Assembly: GCF_030116705.1 (NCBI RefSeq)
Contig: NZ_JAOTIK010000001.1
Span: forward strand, 3,739,001 to 3,803,000
Length of the DNA stretch: 64,000 nucleotides
Source: Streptomyces sp. ML-6
GTDB lineage: Bacteria; Actinomycetota; Actinomycetes; Streptomycetales; Streptomycetaceae
Reading direction: 5' to 3'
Shown here: positions 48,765 through 58,307 of the stretch, in pieces
How the letters are laid out: the number at the start of each line of letters is the position of its first letter
How positions within the stretch are numbered: the stretch's first letter is position 1
The notes under the pieces: model-generated
The model's input: only the letters and a program-made list of their open reading frames with translations
Told to the model about the DNA's origin: nothing
Database searches by the model: none
Made by a program: the position numbers and the translations under genes

Positions 48765-49346
48765 TCAGCGGGCCCAGCTCTTCAAGGGTTCGGTGTCCAG
48801 CTCGATGCCCACCGGGTCGGGCAGCTCGACGGTCTTCCCGTAGGGCACGGTCACCACCTGCTCGTACCGCACCCCGTCGGGCTGCGAGTGCACCTTGACC
48901 TCACAGGTGTCGCGGTCGATGAGCAGGTAGACGGGAATGCCGGTCTCGGCGTACGCGCGCGGCTTCTCGACCCGGTCCCGGCGGTCGGTGTCCTCGTCGT
49001 ACGAGGTGACCTCGACGACCATCAGGACACCGGCGGGGTCGGCCCATTCGCCCTGGCCGACGAAGGTGTCGAGCGGAGCGAGCACTCCATCCGGACGAGC
49101 GTTGCCCCTGCGGTACGTCTCGATGCGCAGCCCCTGCCCGGCAAAGAGCCAATTGCCCGGCCCCGACTGCATACAGATCTGCGTCAGCCAGGCAATGATC
49201 CGCCCGTGGTCCCCGTCCGGCACTGCCTTGACCCCCATTTTCCCGTTCACGAACTCCAGACGCAGCGCTTCTTCCGCGCGTATGGCGTGGCGGGCGAGGT
49301 CCTCGAAGACCTCCTGGGTCAGCACACTCTCCTCAACCACGGCCAT
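48765..49346 (-). CDS. Uma2 family protein (DUF820, PD-(D/E)XK-like)
   Basis: A 193-residue protein. RPDGVLAP and VLMVVEVTSYDEDTDRRDRVEKPRAYAETGIPVYLLID contain the conserved Asp and Glu-x-x-Ser/Lys pattern of the Uma2 restriction-endonuclease-like fold. Hundreds of paralogues occur in cyanobacteria and actinobacteria, and their substrate is not established. ATG 49346 follows GGAGG by 5 bases. A second member lies at 62084-62695. Confidence 0.88.
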   Translation of the reverse strand: MAVVEESVLTQEVFEDLARHAIRAEEALRLEFVNGKMGVKAVPDGDHGRIIAWLTQICMQSGPGNWLFAGQGLRIETYRRGNARPDGVLAPLDTFVGQGEWADPAGVLMVVEVTSYDEDTDRRDRVEKPRAYAETGIPVYLLIDRDTCEVKVHSQPDGVRYEQVVTVPYGKTVELPDPVGIELDTEPLKSWAR

Positions 49347-49412
49347 CACTGCCTCCTGAAGGGAAACGGGTCATGTCCAGCGTACGGGCCCGCCTCCCGG
49401 CCCGTTCCCGGT

Positions 49413-50243
49413 TCACCGCTCCAGGGCCTCCGCGTCGCCCATCACGACGACGGGCTTCTTCGCCGGGTCGAGGCTGCTCAGGAGTTCCCGCATCCGGTCC
49501 TCGGGGAGCGAGATGCAGCCCTGGGTCGGGCCGCCGTGGTCGACGTGGATCCAGATGCCGCCGCCGCGCTCCTGGCCGAGCGGACGCTCCGGGTCCAGGG
49601 GGGTGACGCCGGGGACGCGGTTGTAGTCGACGGCGACGACGTAGTCGAAGGACCCTTCGAGCGACTCGCCCTCGAACCCCTCGCCGCTCACCGAGAACAA
49701 CGGGTCCTGGTGGTAGGGGAACGCCGTCTCGGGCGGATCGAGCAGGCCGCCCCCGTACGTCAGCCCATAGACGCCGACCGGGGAACGGAGGTCGCCCTCC
49801 CGGTGTTCGTCGGTCCAGCCGTTCAGGGCGTTGTGGGCCGGCCAGCGGGACGTGACGGGCTGCCAGCCGAGAGCCGGGTTGTCGCGGCTGTAGAGGACCG
49901 CGCTGGACCGGCTGGAGTCGTAGTCCTCCCCGGTGACGACGAGCACCTGCTTGGCGTCCGCCGGGATCGAGGCCCGGGTTCTCGGCCCCAGCGCGGGGAT
50001 CTCGCGCGGCCGGACGATCGGCGCGCGCGGCCCGGGGGCGGCCCGTTTCCGTACCCCGTCGCCCTGCGGGCCCGCGACACCGCTGGACGCCGTGGCACTC
50101 GCCCCGGCGGCGGGGCCGTCGGGGGCGGCGGCGGTGTCGGAGGAGTTGCCGCAGGCCGTGAGCAGCAGCAACGCGGCAGCACAGGCGCCGAGGTGGACGG
50201 CGTACGGGGGACGCCGGACGGCCGACGGTCGGTACACGGACAC
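49413..50243 (-). CDS. L,D-transpeptidase (YkuD) lipoprotein
   Basis: A 276-residue cell-wall enzyme. The N-terminus has a lipoprotein signal with lipobox LLTAC, then a Ser/Ala/Pro linker. The YkuD active site is IHVDHGGPTQGCISLPEDRM, with catalytic Cys and conserved His. The family makes 3-3 peptidoglycan cross-links or attaches proteins to the wall. GTG 50243 follows GAGGAG. Many Streptomyces carry several copies. A hydrolytic variant of the fold cannot be ruled out. Confidence 0.88.
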   Translation of the reverse strand: MSVYRPSAVRRPPYAVHLGACAAALLLLTACGNSSDTAAAPDGPAAGASATASSGVAGPQGDGVRKRAAPGPRAPIVRPREIPALGPRTRASIPADAKQVLVVTGEDYDSSRSSAVLYSRDNPALGWQPVTSRWPAHNALNGWTDEHREGDLRSPVGVYGLTYGGGLLDPPETAFPYHQDPLFSVSGEGFEGESLEGSFDYVVAVDYNRVPGVTPLDPERPLGQERGGGIWIHVDHGGPTQGCISLPEDRMRELLSSLDPAKKPVVVMGDAEALER

Positions 50244-50767
50244 GGGAACTCCTCAGCGGTCGGTCATGGGTGGGGGACAGCCCCGGCGGCCTCCCCGTCA
50301 CGCCTCGTGCTGCCGAACCCAGTTAACGTCGCGTCGCACGAGCGCGAATCCGCACGAGGGCCATACGGCTGTACCGGCCGCCGTTTCCGCGCGCCGAAGG
50401 GTCCTCCGGCGGTCGCTTGCGTGTAGGTTCCCGGGCCTTTCCGTTCCACAAAGGGCCGGAGGCTCGCCCAGCACCGGGTCGAGGAGCGTGGCCTCCCCGA
50501 CGGAGAACCATCCGAGGTGGCAGGTGCTCAGCGCGCCACGGGGCAGTCGTGTGCGGGTGCGGACGCCACCCTCGCCAGCATGCCCACGCCCACCACCCCC
50601 GAGGTCACAATGATTGCTAAAGCAACTTCATGCCCCTCGCTCGATCCCCGGAAAGTCTTATCAGGCAACCTCAGCACCAATTTCGGACAGATCATCCGCA
50701 GGCGCCGAACATTTCCTCATGCCAATGCATCCTTGATCACGACCAGTCATCAAGCTTTGGGGGAAGC
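50244..50767. other. Long divergent intergenic region
   Basis: About 520 bases. The left part is GC-rich. The right part (50600-50760) is markedly less so and holds a small palindrome TTGCT-AA-AGCAA (50614-50625). No riboswitch or RNA gene was recognised. Frames running into the amidase gene lack a signal peptide and are considered non-coding. Confidence 0.5.
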
Positions 50768-51943
50768 ATGCGCATGCATACGTCACACAGACGCATCCTC
50801 GTCCCGGCATTGACCACAGCGCTGCTGTCCGTCGGCACCGTCGCGGCGGCGGATGCTGCGGCCCGCCCCTCGACACCACCGGATTCAGACCGTCTCTCCC
50901 GGTTGGCCGAGCGCTACTTGCAGCAGCGCGCCGATGCGGTGACGACGAACCCGGTGCGGTTGCGTCCGGCTGACGTCCTGTCGGCGGCCACGGGGCCGAT
51001 GAGGGCAGAACTGCAGCACGACCTCGCCGCGCTGGCCCGAAAAGGAAACACCTACAAGAAGGCCGACGGAGGTTACACGCACGCCGAGGTCGACGTGACC
51101 GTGCTCGGCACGACAATCCACGGGAGCTCCGCGACCTCACGCATCATCGAGAACGGCCGTCTCCGTCTGCCGTTCACCGCGGCCGAGGTCGCCGACGGGG
51201 CTCCGGAGTACGAGGAGTACTCGGTCCCCCACACGCTGACGTTCACCCGGGACACGTCCGGTGCATGGCTGCTGGCAAAGGACAGGGCGGAGGTCGATGG
51301 CGGGCCCGTGCCGAGCACTCAGATCGCCGACCCCGTCGACGCCCCGGCTCCGGATTCGGAGAACGAAGGCGACAAGGGCACGCCCTCCGCGACAACCGAA
51401 CCGCCCAGTGGCTCGGTCGATCCGAGAATCGTCCCTGCCGCCAAGGCTTCCGCGACCGCCTCGTACAACTACAGCGCCATGGTGCGCTACGCCAACAAGT
51501 ACTGGAAGAAGCCGAACAGCAACTACCGCACCTACGGGAACGACTGCACGAATTTCATCTCCCAGGTGATGCGGGCCGGCGGCTGGAAGGCGACCTCCGG
51601 TAGCTTCGCCAGCCGCAAGAACAACAAGAAGTGGTTCTACGCAAGCCACACCTGGACCACCAGCTATACGTGGGCCGGCGCCGAGAACTGGTACTGGTTC
51701 GCGGTGAAACACTCGAAACGGACCAAGTCACTCGACAACGTCTGGAAGCTCGTTTCCGCCGATGTGCTCCAGGCCAACTGGAAGCCCCGGAAGGACGACA
51801 TCATCGATCACACCATGGTCGTCACCAAACTCTACAAAGGCACTCCATACCTCACGTATCACACGGGAAACACCCACAACAAGAGCCTTCGCAAGCTGCT
51901 CGCCGACCACCCGAACGCTGCCTGGTACGCGCACCGGACCTGA
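50768..51943 (+). CDS. Secreted amidase-domain protein (Amidase_6 family)
   Basis: A 391-residue exported protein. The signal peptide is MRMHTSHRRILVPALTTALL, continuing to ADAAA. A ~190-residue N-terminal domain follows, then a Pro/Ser/Thr linker and a C-terminal amidase domain (~235-391). That domain has YNYSAMVRYANKYWKK, the catalytic Cys in GNDCTNFISQ, and a His in DHTMVVTK. Members hydrolyse peptide or amide bonds in the wall. ATG 50768 is preceded by GGGGGAAG. Lys/Asn content in the C-terminal domain is higher than in neighbours. A small lipoprotein gene follows. Confidence 0.85.
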   Translation: MRMHTSHRRILVPALTTALLSVGTVAAADAAARPSTPPDSDRLSRLAERYLQQRADAVTTNPVRLRPADVLSAATGPMRAELQHDLAALARKGNTYKKADGGYTHAEVDVTVLGTTIHGSSATSRIIENGRLRLPFTAAEVADGAPEYEEYSVPHTLTFTRDTSGAWLLAKDRAEVDGGPVPSTQIADPVDAPAPDSENEGDKGTPSATTEPPSGSVDPRIVPAAKASATASYNYSAMVRYANKYWKKPNSNYRTYGNDCTNFISQVMRAGGWKATSGSFASRKNNKKWFYASHTWTTSYTWAGAENWYWFAVKHSKRTKSLDNVWKLVSADVLQANWKPRKDDIIDHTMVVTKLYKGTPYLTYHTGNTHNKSLRKLLADHPNAAWYAHRT

Positions 51944-51986
51944 AGACCCCGCCTGGCATCCAGGCCGAATCACTTGTGAGGGACAC

Positions 51987-52457
51987 ATGAACAGGCGCTA
52001 CTTCGCCGGAGTCGCCCTCGCCGCGCTGCTCGGCGTGGCCGGGTGCAGCGGTGACGGCTCCGAGCCGAAGACGAGCGGTGACCGCGAGACGGTCGAGGCG
52101 TACATCACCGCACTCAACGAACGTGACACGGACGCCCTGTTGAAGCTGGACGGTGCGACCGGCCCGGCTGCCGAACGGGACGCCGGGAAGATCATCGAGG
52201 AAAAAGGCGGCCGCGGCCTCAAGGTCGAGGACATCCGTATCGACTACGACTTCGGCCCCGACGTCGGGTCCGCGAAAATCACCGCCAAGGACAGCAAGGG
52301 CGCCGACTACCGCGAGAGTCTCACCATCACCCGCGATGACGGAAGGTGGTACCTCACCGTTCTGCCGGCGCCGACGCAGGAGCAAGGGGGAAAGAAGCCG
52401 GCCGGAACGAGTGAGCCGACCGACGGCACCGGCCCCTCGAAGTCCATGTCCGGCTGA
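51987..52457 (+). CDS. Small lipoprotein
   Basis: A 156-residue lipoprotein with signal MNRRYFAGVALAALLG and lipobox VAGC. The mature part looks like an NTF2/DUF4878-type fold: VEAYITALNERDTDALLKL at the start and DDGRWYLTVL at the end. GTGAGGGACAC lies before ATG 51987. It follows the amidase gene by 43 bases and is probably in the same operon. Function unknown. Confidence 0.8.
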   Translation: MNRRYFAGVALAALLGVAGCSGDGSEPKTSGDRETVEAYITALNERDTDALLKLDGATGPAAERDAGKIIEEKGGRGLKVEDIRIDYDFGPDVGSAKITAKDSKGADYRESLTITRDDGRWYLTVLPAPTQEQGGKKPAGTSEPTDGTGPSKSMSG

Positions 52458-52560
52458 CCCCGGCACCCACGAGGAGGCGTGGACGCGTTCTCCGGACCTT
52501 CCCGGAGTCGGCAGGGATCTCAGTCGGTGGTCACGACCCGGGACAGCCCGCCTGAACGGT

Positions 52561-52597
52561 GAAACAGCCCCCGGCCGAGGGGGCCGGGGGCTGTTTC
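52561..52597. terminator. Bidirectional terminator between lipoprotein gene and aspS
   Basis: A perfect 16-bp stem GAAACAGCCCCCGGCC / GGCCGGGGGCTGTTTC around a GAGGG loop. Its right arm merges into the parS-like sequence. Confidence 0.75.
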
Positions 52598-52607
52598 ACG
52601 TGGAACC
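52592..52607. other. Candidate parS site (ParB binding)
   Basis: TGTTTCACGTGGAACC. It matches 15 of 16 bases of the Bacillus parS type TGTTTCACGTGGAACA (reverse complement form), and its 14-base core differs from the Streptomyces consensus GTTTCACGTGAAAC at one base. Streptomyces parS sites cluster around oriC and seed the ParB complex during sporulation septation. The site is intergenic, 20 bases beyond the aspS stop. Confidence 0.65.
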
Positions 52608-52626
52608 GAAACGGAACCGGTGATGC

Positions 52627-54450
52627 TTACTTGGCGCCGGTGTCCCGCGCCACGGAGTCCTTGGGGTCCGCCTTGCCCTTCGCCGTCGCGGCGGCGGCCG
52701 GCTTGCGGAGCTGGATGTTCAGCTCGCGCAGGCGGGACTCGTCCAGCTCCGTCGGGGCGCCCATCATCAGGTCCTGGGCGTTGCCGTTGAGCGGGAAGGC
52801 GATGGTCTCGCGGATGTTGGGCTCGTCGGCCAGCAGCATCACGATGCGGTCGACGCCCGGGGCGATGCCACCGTGCGGCGGGGCGCCGAGGCGGAAGGCG
52901 CGGAGCATGCCCGCGAACTCCTGCTCGACGGTCTCGCGGTCGTAACCGGCGATCTCGAACGCCTTGAGCATGACCTCGGGCTCGTGGTTCCGGATGGCGC
53001 CGGAGGACAGCTCGATGCCGTTGCAGACGATGTCGTACTGCCAGGCGAGGATGTCCAGCGGGTCCTTCTCCTCCAGGTCCTTCATGCCGCCCTGGGGCAT
53101 CGAGAAGGGGTTGTGGGAGAAGTCGATCTTGCCGGTGTCCTCGTCCTTCTCGTACATCGGGAAGTCGACGATCCAGCAGAACCGGAAGACGTCCTCCTCG
53201 AAGTGGCCGGCGCGCTTGGCGGCCTCGACGCGGACGGCGGACATGATCTTGGAGACCTCGTCGAACTCGCCCGCGCCGAAGAACACGGCGTGACCGGGGA
53301 CGAGGGACAGCCGCTCGGTGAGGGTCTTGACGTCGGTCTCGGTGAGGAACTTGGCGATCGGACCGGCCAGCGTGCCGTCCTCGCCGACGCGGACCCAGGC
53401 CAGGCCCTTGGCGCCGTGCTGGACGGCGTAGTCGCCGAGGCCGTCGAAGAACTTGCGGGACTGGCCGGCGGTGTCCGGGACCGGCAGGGCGCGGACGTGC
53501 TTGCCGGCGAACGCCTTGAACTCCGAGTCGGCGAAGACGTCGGAGATGTCGACCAGCTCCAGCTTGGCGCGCAGGTCGGGCTTGTCGTTGCCGTACTTCA
53601 GCATCGACTCGCGGAACGGGATGCGCGGGAACGGCGAGGTGACGTGGCGGCCGTTGCCGAACTCCTCGAAGAGCTCGGTCATCAGCTTCTCGATCGGCTG
53701 GAAGACGTCTTCCTGCTCCACGAACGACATCTCGACGTCGAGCTGGTAGAACTCGCCGGGCGAGCGGTCCGCGCGGGCGTCCTCGTCGCGGAAGCACGGC
53801 GCGATCTGGAAGTAGCGGTCGAAGCCGGAGATCATCAGCAGCTGCTTGAACTGCTGCGGGGCCTGCGGCAGGGCGTAGAACTTGCCCGGGTTCAGCCGGG
53901 ACGGGACGACGAAGTCACGGGCGCCCTCGGGAGAGGTCGCGGTGAGGATCGGGGTCGCCATCTCGTTGAAGCCGAGCGCCACCATCTTGGAGCGGATGGC
54001 GGCGATGACGGCCGAGCGCAGCATGATGTTGCGGTGCATGCGCTCGCGGCGCAGGTCGAGGAAGCGGTACTCCAGGCGCCGCTCCTCGTTGACCCCGTCC
54101 TCGGTGTTGATCGTGAAGGGCAGCGGGGCGGCCTCGCCCAGCACCTCGACCTCGGTGACCTCGATCTCGATCTCACCGGTCGGGAGCTCGGGGTTGACGT
54201 TGTCGGCACCGCGCGCGGAGACCTTGCCGTCGATCCGTACGACGGTCTCCTTGGTGAGCTTCGCCAGCGCCTCGTTGCCGGGGGTGCCGGGGCGGGCCAC
54301 GAGCTGCACCAGACCGTAGTGGTCGCGCAGATCGATGAAGAGGATGCCGCCCAGGTCTCGGCGATTGTGCAGCCAGCCGCTCAGCCGGACGTCGGTGCCG
54401 ACGTCAGAGGCGCGGAGCTCGCCGCAGGTGTGGGACCTGTACCGATGCAT
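52627..54450 (-). CDS. aspS: Aspartyl-tRNA synthetase
   Basis: A 607-residue class IIb synthetase of bacterial type. The N-terminal OB-fold anticodon domain has [20 protein letters not shown]. Motif 1 is [13 protein letters not shown], motif 2 is [20 protein letters not shown], the bacterial GAD insertion lies in the middle, and motif 3 is [17 protein letters not shown] 54450 begins [12 protein letters not shown], the usual start. Whether it is discriminating for tRNA-Asp cannot be judged here. It is monocistronic and ends at a terminator with a parS-like site. Confidence 0.97.
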   Translation of the reverse strand: MHRYRSHTCGELRASDVGTDVRLSGWLHNRRDLGGILFIDLRDHYGLVQLVARPGTPGNEALAKLTKETVVRIDGKVSARGADNVNPELPTGEIEIEVTEVEVLGEAAPLPFTINTEDGVNEERRLEYRFLDLRRERMHRNIMLRSAVIAAIRSKMVALGFNEMATPILTATSPEGARDFVVPSRLNPGKFYALPQAPQQFKQLLMISGFDRYFQIAPCFRDEDARADRSPGEFYQLDVEMSFVEQEDVFQPIEKLMTELFEEFGNGRHVTSPFPRIPFRESMLKYGNDKPDLRAKLELVDISDVFADSEFKAFAGKHVRALPVPDTAGQSRKFFDGLGDYAVQHGAKGLAWVRVGEDGTLAGPIAKFLTETDVKTLTERLSLVPGHAVFFGAGEFDEVSKIMSAVRVEAAKRAGHFEEDVFRFCWIVDFPMYEKDEDTGKIDFSHNPFSMPQGGMKDLEEKDPLDILAWQYDIVCNGIELSSGAIRNHEPEVMLKAFEIAGYDRETVEQEFAGMLRAFRLGAPPHGGIAPGVDRIVMLLADEPNIRETIAFPLNGNAQDLMMGAPTELDESRLRELNIQLRKPAAAATAKGKADPKDSVARDTGAK

Positions 54451-54724
54451 CGTCGTTCATCCAGTCTTCGCGATTCGGGGTGGATTCAGCCTCCCCAGGC
54501 TACCGCCCGCACCCGCACCGGTTCATTGACATTGTCATGGTCAAGATCGTCCGGGGCAGTACGGGCCGCCCGAAGGCCGCCCAGAGGCCGTGCGGACCGG
54601 CCCCGCACCGGCCTCCGGACCGGCCTCCGGACCACCTCCGCGGCCGCCCCGCGATCCTCCGCGGCCGGCCCCGGGCGGCCGCCCACAGTGGCGTTCGAGG
54701 AGCAGATCTTCTTAAAGTGGGGCA

Positions 54725-56881
54725 ATGCGCACCGAGGACGTCCTGGCCGCGACGGCGACCGGCCTGTGGCGCTGGGACAGCGGAACCGGGACCGTCACGC
54801 TCGATGCGGAGGCCGCCCGGCTGCTCGACCTGCCCGAGGCGGCCGGTGTCTTCCGCGAGTCCGCGGTGCGTTCCCGCTTCCACCCCGTGGACTGGAACGA
54901 GATCCACGGCCTGGTGGGCCTCGCGTTCGCCGAGGGCACCCTCGCCGAGGCCCGGCTGCGGATCGTGGACGACCGGGGCAGGGTGCTGCGCACCGTGCGC
55001 AGCCGTTCCCGGCCGATCCTGCCCGAGGAGGCGGACGGCACGCACCACGTGCTGGTCGGCACCCTCCAGGAGGTCACCGAACCGCAGCCCGGCACCACCG
55101 GAACGCCCACCCCCGTCCCCGGCGACTGGCGCCGCTCCCGCGAGGCGTTCCTGCTGGACGCGGGCCGGGCGCTGGCCGAGGCCCGGTCCACCGCGGAGGT
55201 GCTGCGGGTCGCCGCCTCGCTCTCCATGCCCGGGTTCTCGCCGGACGGCCTGGCGGTCTTCGGCGTCACGGGCGACCGGCTGACGATCACCGGGCACCAC
55301 GGGCACAGCGTGGACGACGAGGACCCGTTCAACGACATGCCGCTGGAGACGGACTACCCGGCCGCCGAGGTGGTACGGACGGGGCGGGCGATCTACCTGT
55401 CCTCGCCGGAGGAGTACCGCCGCCGCTACCCGGTCACCTGGCCGCTCGCCAGCCGGTTCGGGCGCCGGTCCTGGGCCTTCCTGCCGCTGATCGTGGCGGG
55501 GCGCACCATGGGTGCCTGGATGGCGGGGTTCCGGCACCCGGTGTCGTTCTCGCCGGACGAACGGTCCGTGCTGACGACCGTGGCCCGGATGCTCGCGCAG
55601 GCGCTGGCCCGTGCCGGGGTCGCCGAGACCGAGCGGGAGCTGTCGCTGGGGCTCCAGCGCTCGATGATGCCCTCCCTCGGCCCGGAGATCCCGGGCATGA
55701 CGGTCGCCGCCCGCTACATCCCGACCGGCGGCGGACTCCAGGTCGGCGGCGACTGGTACGACATGATCCCGCTGCCGAACGGCCGCATCGCCCTGGTCAT
55801 CGGTGACGTCCAGGGCCACGACGTGCGGGCCGCCGGGCTGATGGGGCAGCTGCGGATCGCCCTGCGCGCGTACGCCGCCGAGGGGCACCGGCCGGACGCG
55901 GTGCTCTCCCGGGCCTCGCGCTTCCTGTCCGGGCTCACGGACGCGTACGAGGACGGGGAGGCGATCGGGCCGCGCTTCGCGACCTGCCTGTACGCGGAGG
56001 TCGACCCGGAGACCGGCACCCTGGACATCGCCCGGGCCGGGCACCCCGACCCCGTGGTGACGACCGCCGACGGAACCGCGGTGATCCGCCGCACCGAGGG
56101 CGGGCTGCCGCTCGGCGTCGAGGCGGACGCCGACTACCCGACGAGCCGGCTCACCCTGGAACCCGGCGAAACGATCATGCTCTGCACGGACGGGCTGATC
56201 GAGACCGGCGGCCACGACATGTTCTCCGGCTGGTTGCGGCTGCGGCCGATCATGGAGCGGCACACGGCCGACCTGGAGAAGCTCGCCGACGCCCTCCTCC
56301 AGGTCGTGCACGGGCCGGCCGCGCGCTACCTGACGGGCCCTCTGGCGGACCGCCGGGAGGACGACATCGCGTTGCTGCTGCTGCGGCGCGACGAGGGAGC
56401 GGCCCGGCAGACGGCGCCCCGGCGCACCGCGCTGACCATCGCGCAGGCCGAGCCGGAGCGGATCGCGGCGGCCCGGCAGCAGCTGCGGGAGCTGCTGCAC
56501 GACTGGGCGGACCCGGAGCAGGTCGACGCCGCCGTGCTGATGATCTCCGAGATGGCCACCAACGTCCTCGTCCACACGGACGGGGACGCGCTGGTGGTCG
56601 CGCAGGCCACGGGGGAGCAGGGCGAGCGGCGGCTGCGGGTGGAGGTGGCCGACGGCAGCGACGAACTGCCGCACAAGCGGCGGCCCGGCGAGATGGCCTC
56701 CAGCGGCCGGGGGCTGGTCCTGATGGAGATGCTCGCCGACACGTGGGGGGTCGATCCGCGGGGCGCGGGGAAGTCGATCTGGTTCGAGCTGCACGAAGCG
56801 AAACCGGAAGGGACGACGGAGACAGAGACAGAAGGAGGGACGGAGACCGAGGGGGCGGCGGAACCCGTACCCGAGAACTGA
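54725..56881 (+). CDS. PAS-GAF-SpoIIE phosphatase with C-terminal RsbW-like ATPase domain
   Basis: A 718-residue signalling protein. A PAS-like domain (~10-115) and a GAF domain (~150-290) are followed by a PP2C/SpoIIE phosphatase (~325-525; GGDWYDMIPLP, IGDVQGHD, CTDGLIETGG) and a HATPase_c domain (~560-700; EMATNVLVHTDG, SSGRGLVLMEMLAD). Such fusions control anti-sigma / anti-anti-sigma switches by opposing kinase and phosphatase activities. The tail is Glu/Thr-rich. ATG 54725 follows GTGGGG. It is divergent from aspS. The partner sigma system is not encoded here. Confidence 0.93.
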   Translation: MRTEDVLAATATGLWRWDSGTGTVTLDAEAARLLDLPEAAGVFRESAVRSRFHPVDWNEIHGLVGLAFAEGTLAEARLRIVDDRGRVLRTVRSRSRPILPEEADGTHHVLVGTLQEVTEPQPGTTGTPTPVPGDWRRSREAFLLDAGRALAEARSTAEVLRVAASLSMPGFSPDGLAVFGVTGDRLTITGHHGHSVDDEDPFNDMPLETDYPAAEVVRTGRAIYLSSPEEYRRRYPVTWPLASRFGRRSWAFLPLIVAGRTMGAWMAGFRHPVSFSPDERSVLTTVARMLAQALARAGVAETERELSLGLQRSMMPSLGPEIPGMTVAARYIPTGGGLQVGGDWYDMIPLPNGRIALVIGDVQGHDVRAAGLMGQLRIALRAYAAEGHRPDAVLSRASRFLSGLTDAYEDGEAIGPRFATCLYAEVDPETGTLDIARAGHPDPVVTTADGTAVIRRTEGGLPLGVEADADYPTSRLTLEPGETIMLCTDGLIETGGHDMFSGWLRLRPIMERHTADLEKLADALLQVVHGPAARYLTGPLADRREDDIALLLLRRDEGAARQTAPRRTALTIAQAEPERIAAARQQLRELLHDWADPEQVDAAVLMISEMATNVLVHTDGDALVVAQATGEQGERRLRVEVADGSDELPHKRRPGEMASSGRGLVLMEMLADTWGVDPRGAGKSIWFELHEAKPEGTTETETEGGTETEGAAEPVPEN

Positions 56882-56968
56882 GCCGGCCCCACCGGCTCCG
56901 GGACTCCCGACCGGACTCCCGGGCTCCTCCCTGACTCCCGACGCCCCCGGCCGGGCAGGGCCCCGACC

Positions 56969-58114
56969 TCAACCGACGGACGGACCACCGGGCAGGGCCC
57001 CGCCCCCGGAAGTCCCGTCCCCCGGCGGCCCGCCCCCGGAAGTCCCGTCCTTCCCCGGAGCGCCCGACGGCGGCCCCGGGCGGTCACCGCGCAGCTCGCC
57101 GATGACGCCGAAGGCCGCCGCGCAGACCGGGACCGCGAGCAGCATGCCCAGCAGCCCGGCCACACTGGCCCCCGCGGTGATCGCGATCATGACCATGGCG
57201 GGATGCATCTGGACCGTACGGCTCTGGATCACCGGCTGCAGCACGTGCCCCTCCAGCACCTGCACGGCGAGCACCACCCCCAGCGCCCAGAGCGCGATCA
57301 CCAGCCCCCGGTCGGCGAGCGCGACCAGGACCGCGACGGCGCCGGAGATGAAGGCCCCGAGGTAGGGGATGTAGGCGCCGACGAAGACCAGTGCCCCCAG
57401 CCCCACCGCGCCGGGCACCTGCAGGATCAGCAGGCCGACGGTGATGCACACGGCGTCGATCAGCGCGATGAACGTGGTGCCGCGCATGAAGCCCTCGACG
57501 GCCTCGAAGGCCCGCCGCCCCATGGCCTCGATCAGGTCCCCCGTGCCGCGCGGCGCGATCGTGTGGGCGAGGCTCGCGGCCCGGTCGGAGTCGCGCAGGA
57601 AGAAGAAGGTCAGCAGGAGGGCGAGCACACTGGTGGCGACGAGCGAGCCGACCAGGCTGAGCCCGGAGAGGATGCCGCCGGCCGCGCTCGCGCCGAACTT
57701 CTCGACGATCTTCCGGGCGTTGGCCACGAGGTCGTCCGCGTCGGTGTTCTCGCCGATGCCGAAGTGGTCGATGACCCACTGACCGGCGTCCTTCAGCGAC
57801 CGGACGATCTGGTCGCCGGTGTCCACGAGCGCGGTGACGACGATGTACCCGGCGCCGCCGACCACCGCGACGAGCAGGACGCAGGTGAGGCCCGCCGACA
57901 GCGAACGCTTCAGACCGGCGGCGGTCAGCCGGCGGTCGACCGGGCCGAGCAGCGCCGTACCGAGCAGCGCGAGCAGCACCGGCGTGACCGCCGTCTTGAG
58001 GATGATGCACAGCCAGATGACGACTGCGGCGACCCCGGTGACGAGCAGGGCGACGACGCACCAGGCGGCCGTGCGCCGTGCCGCGTCGGGCAGAAGGGGT
58101 TTGTCGGTCTGCAC
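56969..58114 (-). CDS. AI-2E family transporter
   Basis: A 381-residue integral membrane protein of the AI-2E (PerM/YdiK) family. There are about eight hydrophobic segments, a cytoplasmic or extracellular helical loop around 95-150, and the family pattern GALVFVGAYIPYLGAFISG plus LEGHVLQPVI. Members export autoinducer-2 or, in other cases, act as Na+/H+ antiporters; the substrate here is unknown. The C-terminus has duplicated Gly/Pro-rich repeats (SGGGPPGDGTSGGG). GTG 58114 lies immediately after GGGAGG, a closer spacing than usual, so the start is uncertain. Confidence 0.88.
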   Translation of the reverse strand: MQTDKPLLPDAARRTAAWCVVALLVTGVAAVVIWLCIILKTAVTPVLLALLGTALLGPVDRRLTAAGLKRSLSAGLTCVLLVAVVGGAGYIVVTALVDTGDQIVRSLKDAGQWVIDHFGIGENTDADDLVANARKIVEKFGASAAGGILSGLSLVGSLVATSVLALLLTFFFLRDSDRAASLAHTIAPRGTGDLIEAMGRRAFEAVEGFMRGTTFIALIDAVCITVGLLILQVPGAVGLGALVFVGAYIPYLGAFISGAVAVLVALADRGLVIALWALGVVLAVQVLEGHVLQPVIQSRTVQMHPAMVMIAITAGASVAGLLGMLLAVPVCAAAFGVIGELRGDRPGPPSGAPGKDGTSGGGPPGDGTSGGGALPGGPSVG

Positions 58115-58307
58115 CCTCCCAGCCGACCACGGCGCGGGGGCCGTGTCCCGCCTGCGGAGCCGTACGGGTGGCGGGCCGTCACACGCCGGTGCCGGGCGCC
58201 CCCGTCGAGGACGCCCGGCACCGCGGACCGTGGGCCGGACCCGTCACCCGGCCCGACGGCCCCTCACTCGTCACGAATCACCGACCACCGACTGCGAACC
58301 ACGGACC

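Noticed and set aside
50244..50767. Possible ydaO-type riboswitch before the secreted amidase gene
   Set aside because: Streptomyces wall-hydrolase genes often carry one, but I could not find the conserved helices; the region shows only a small palindrome.
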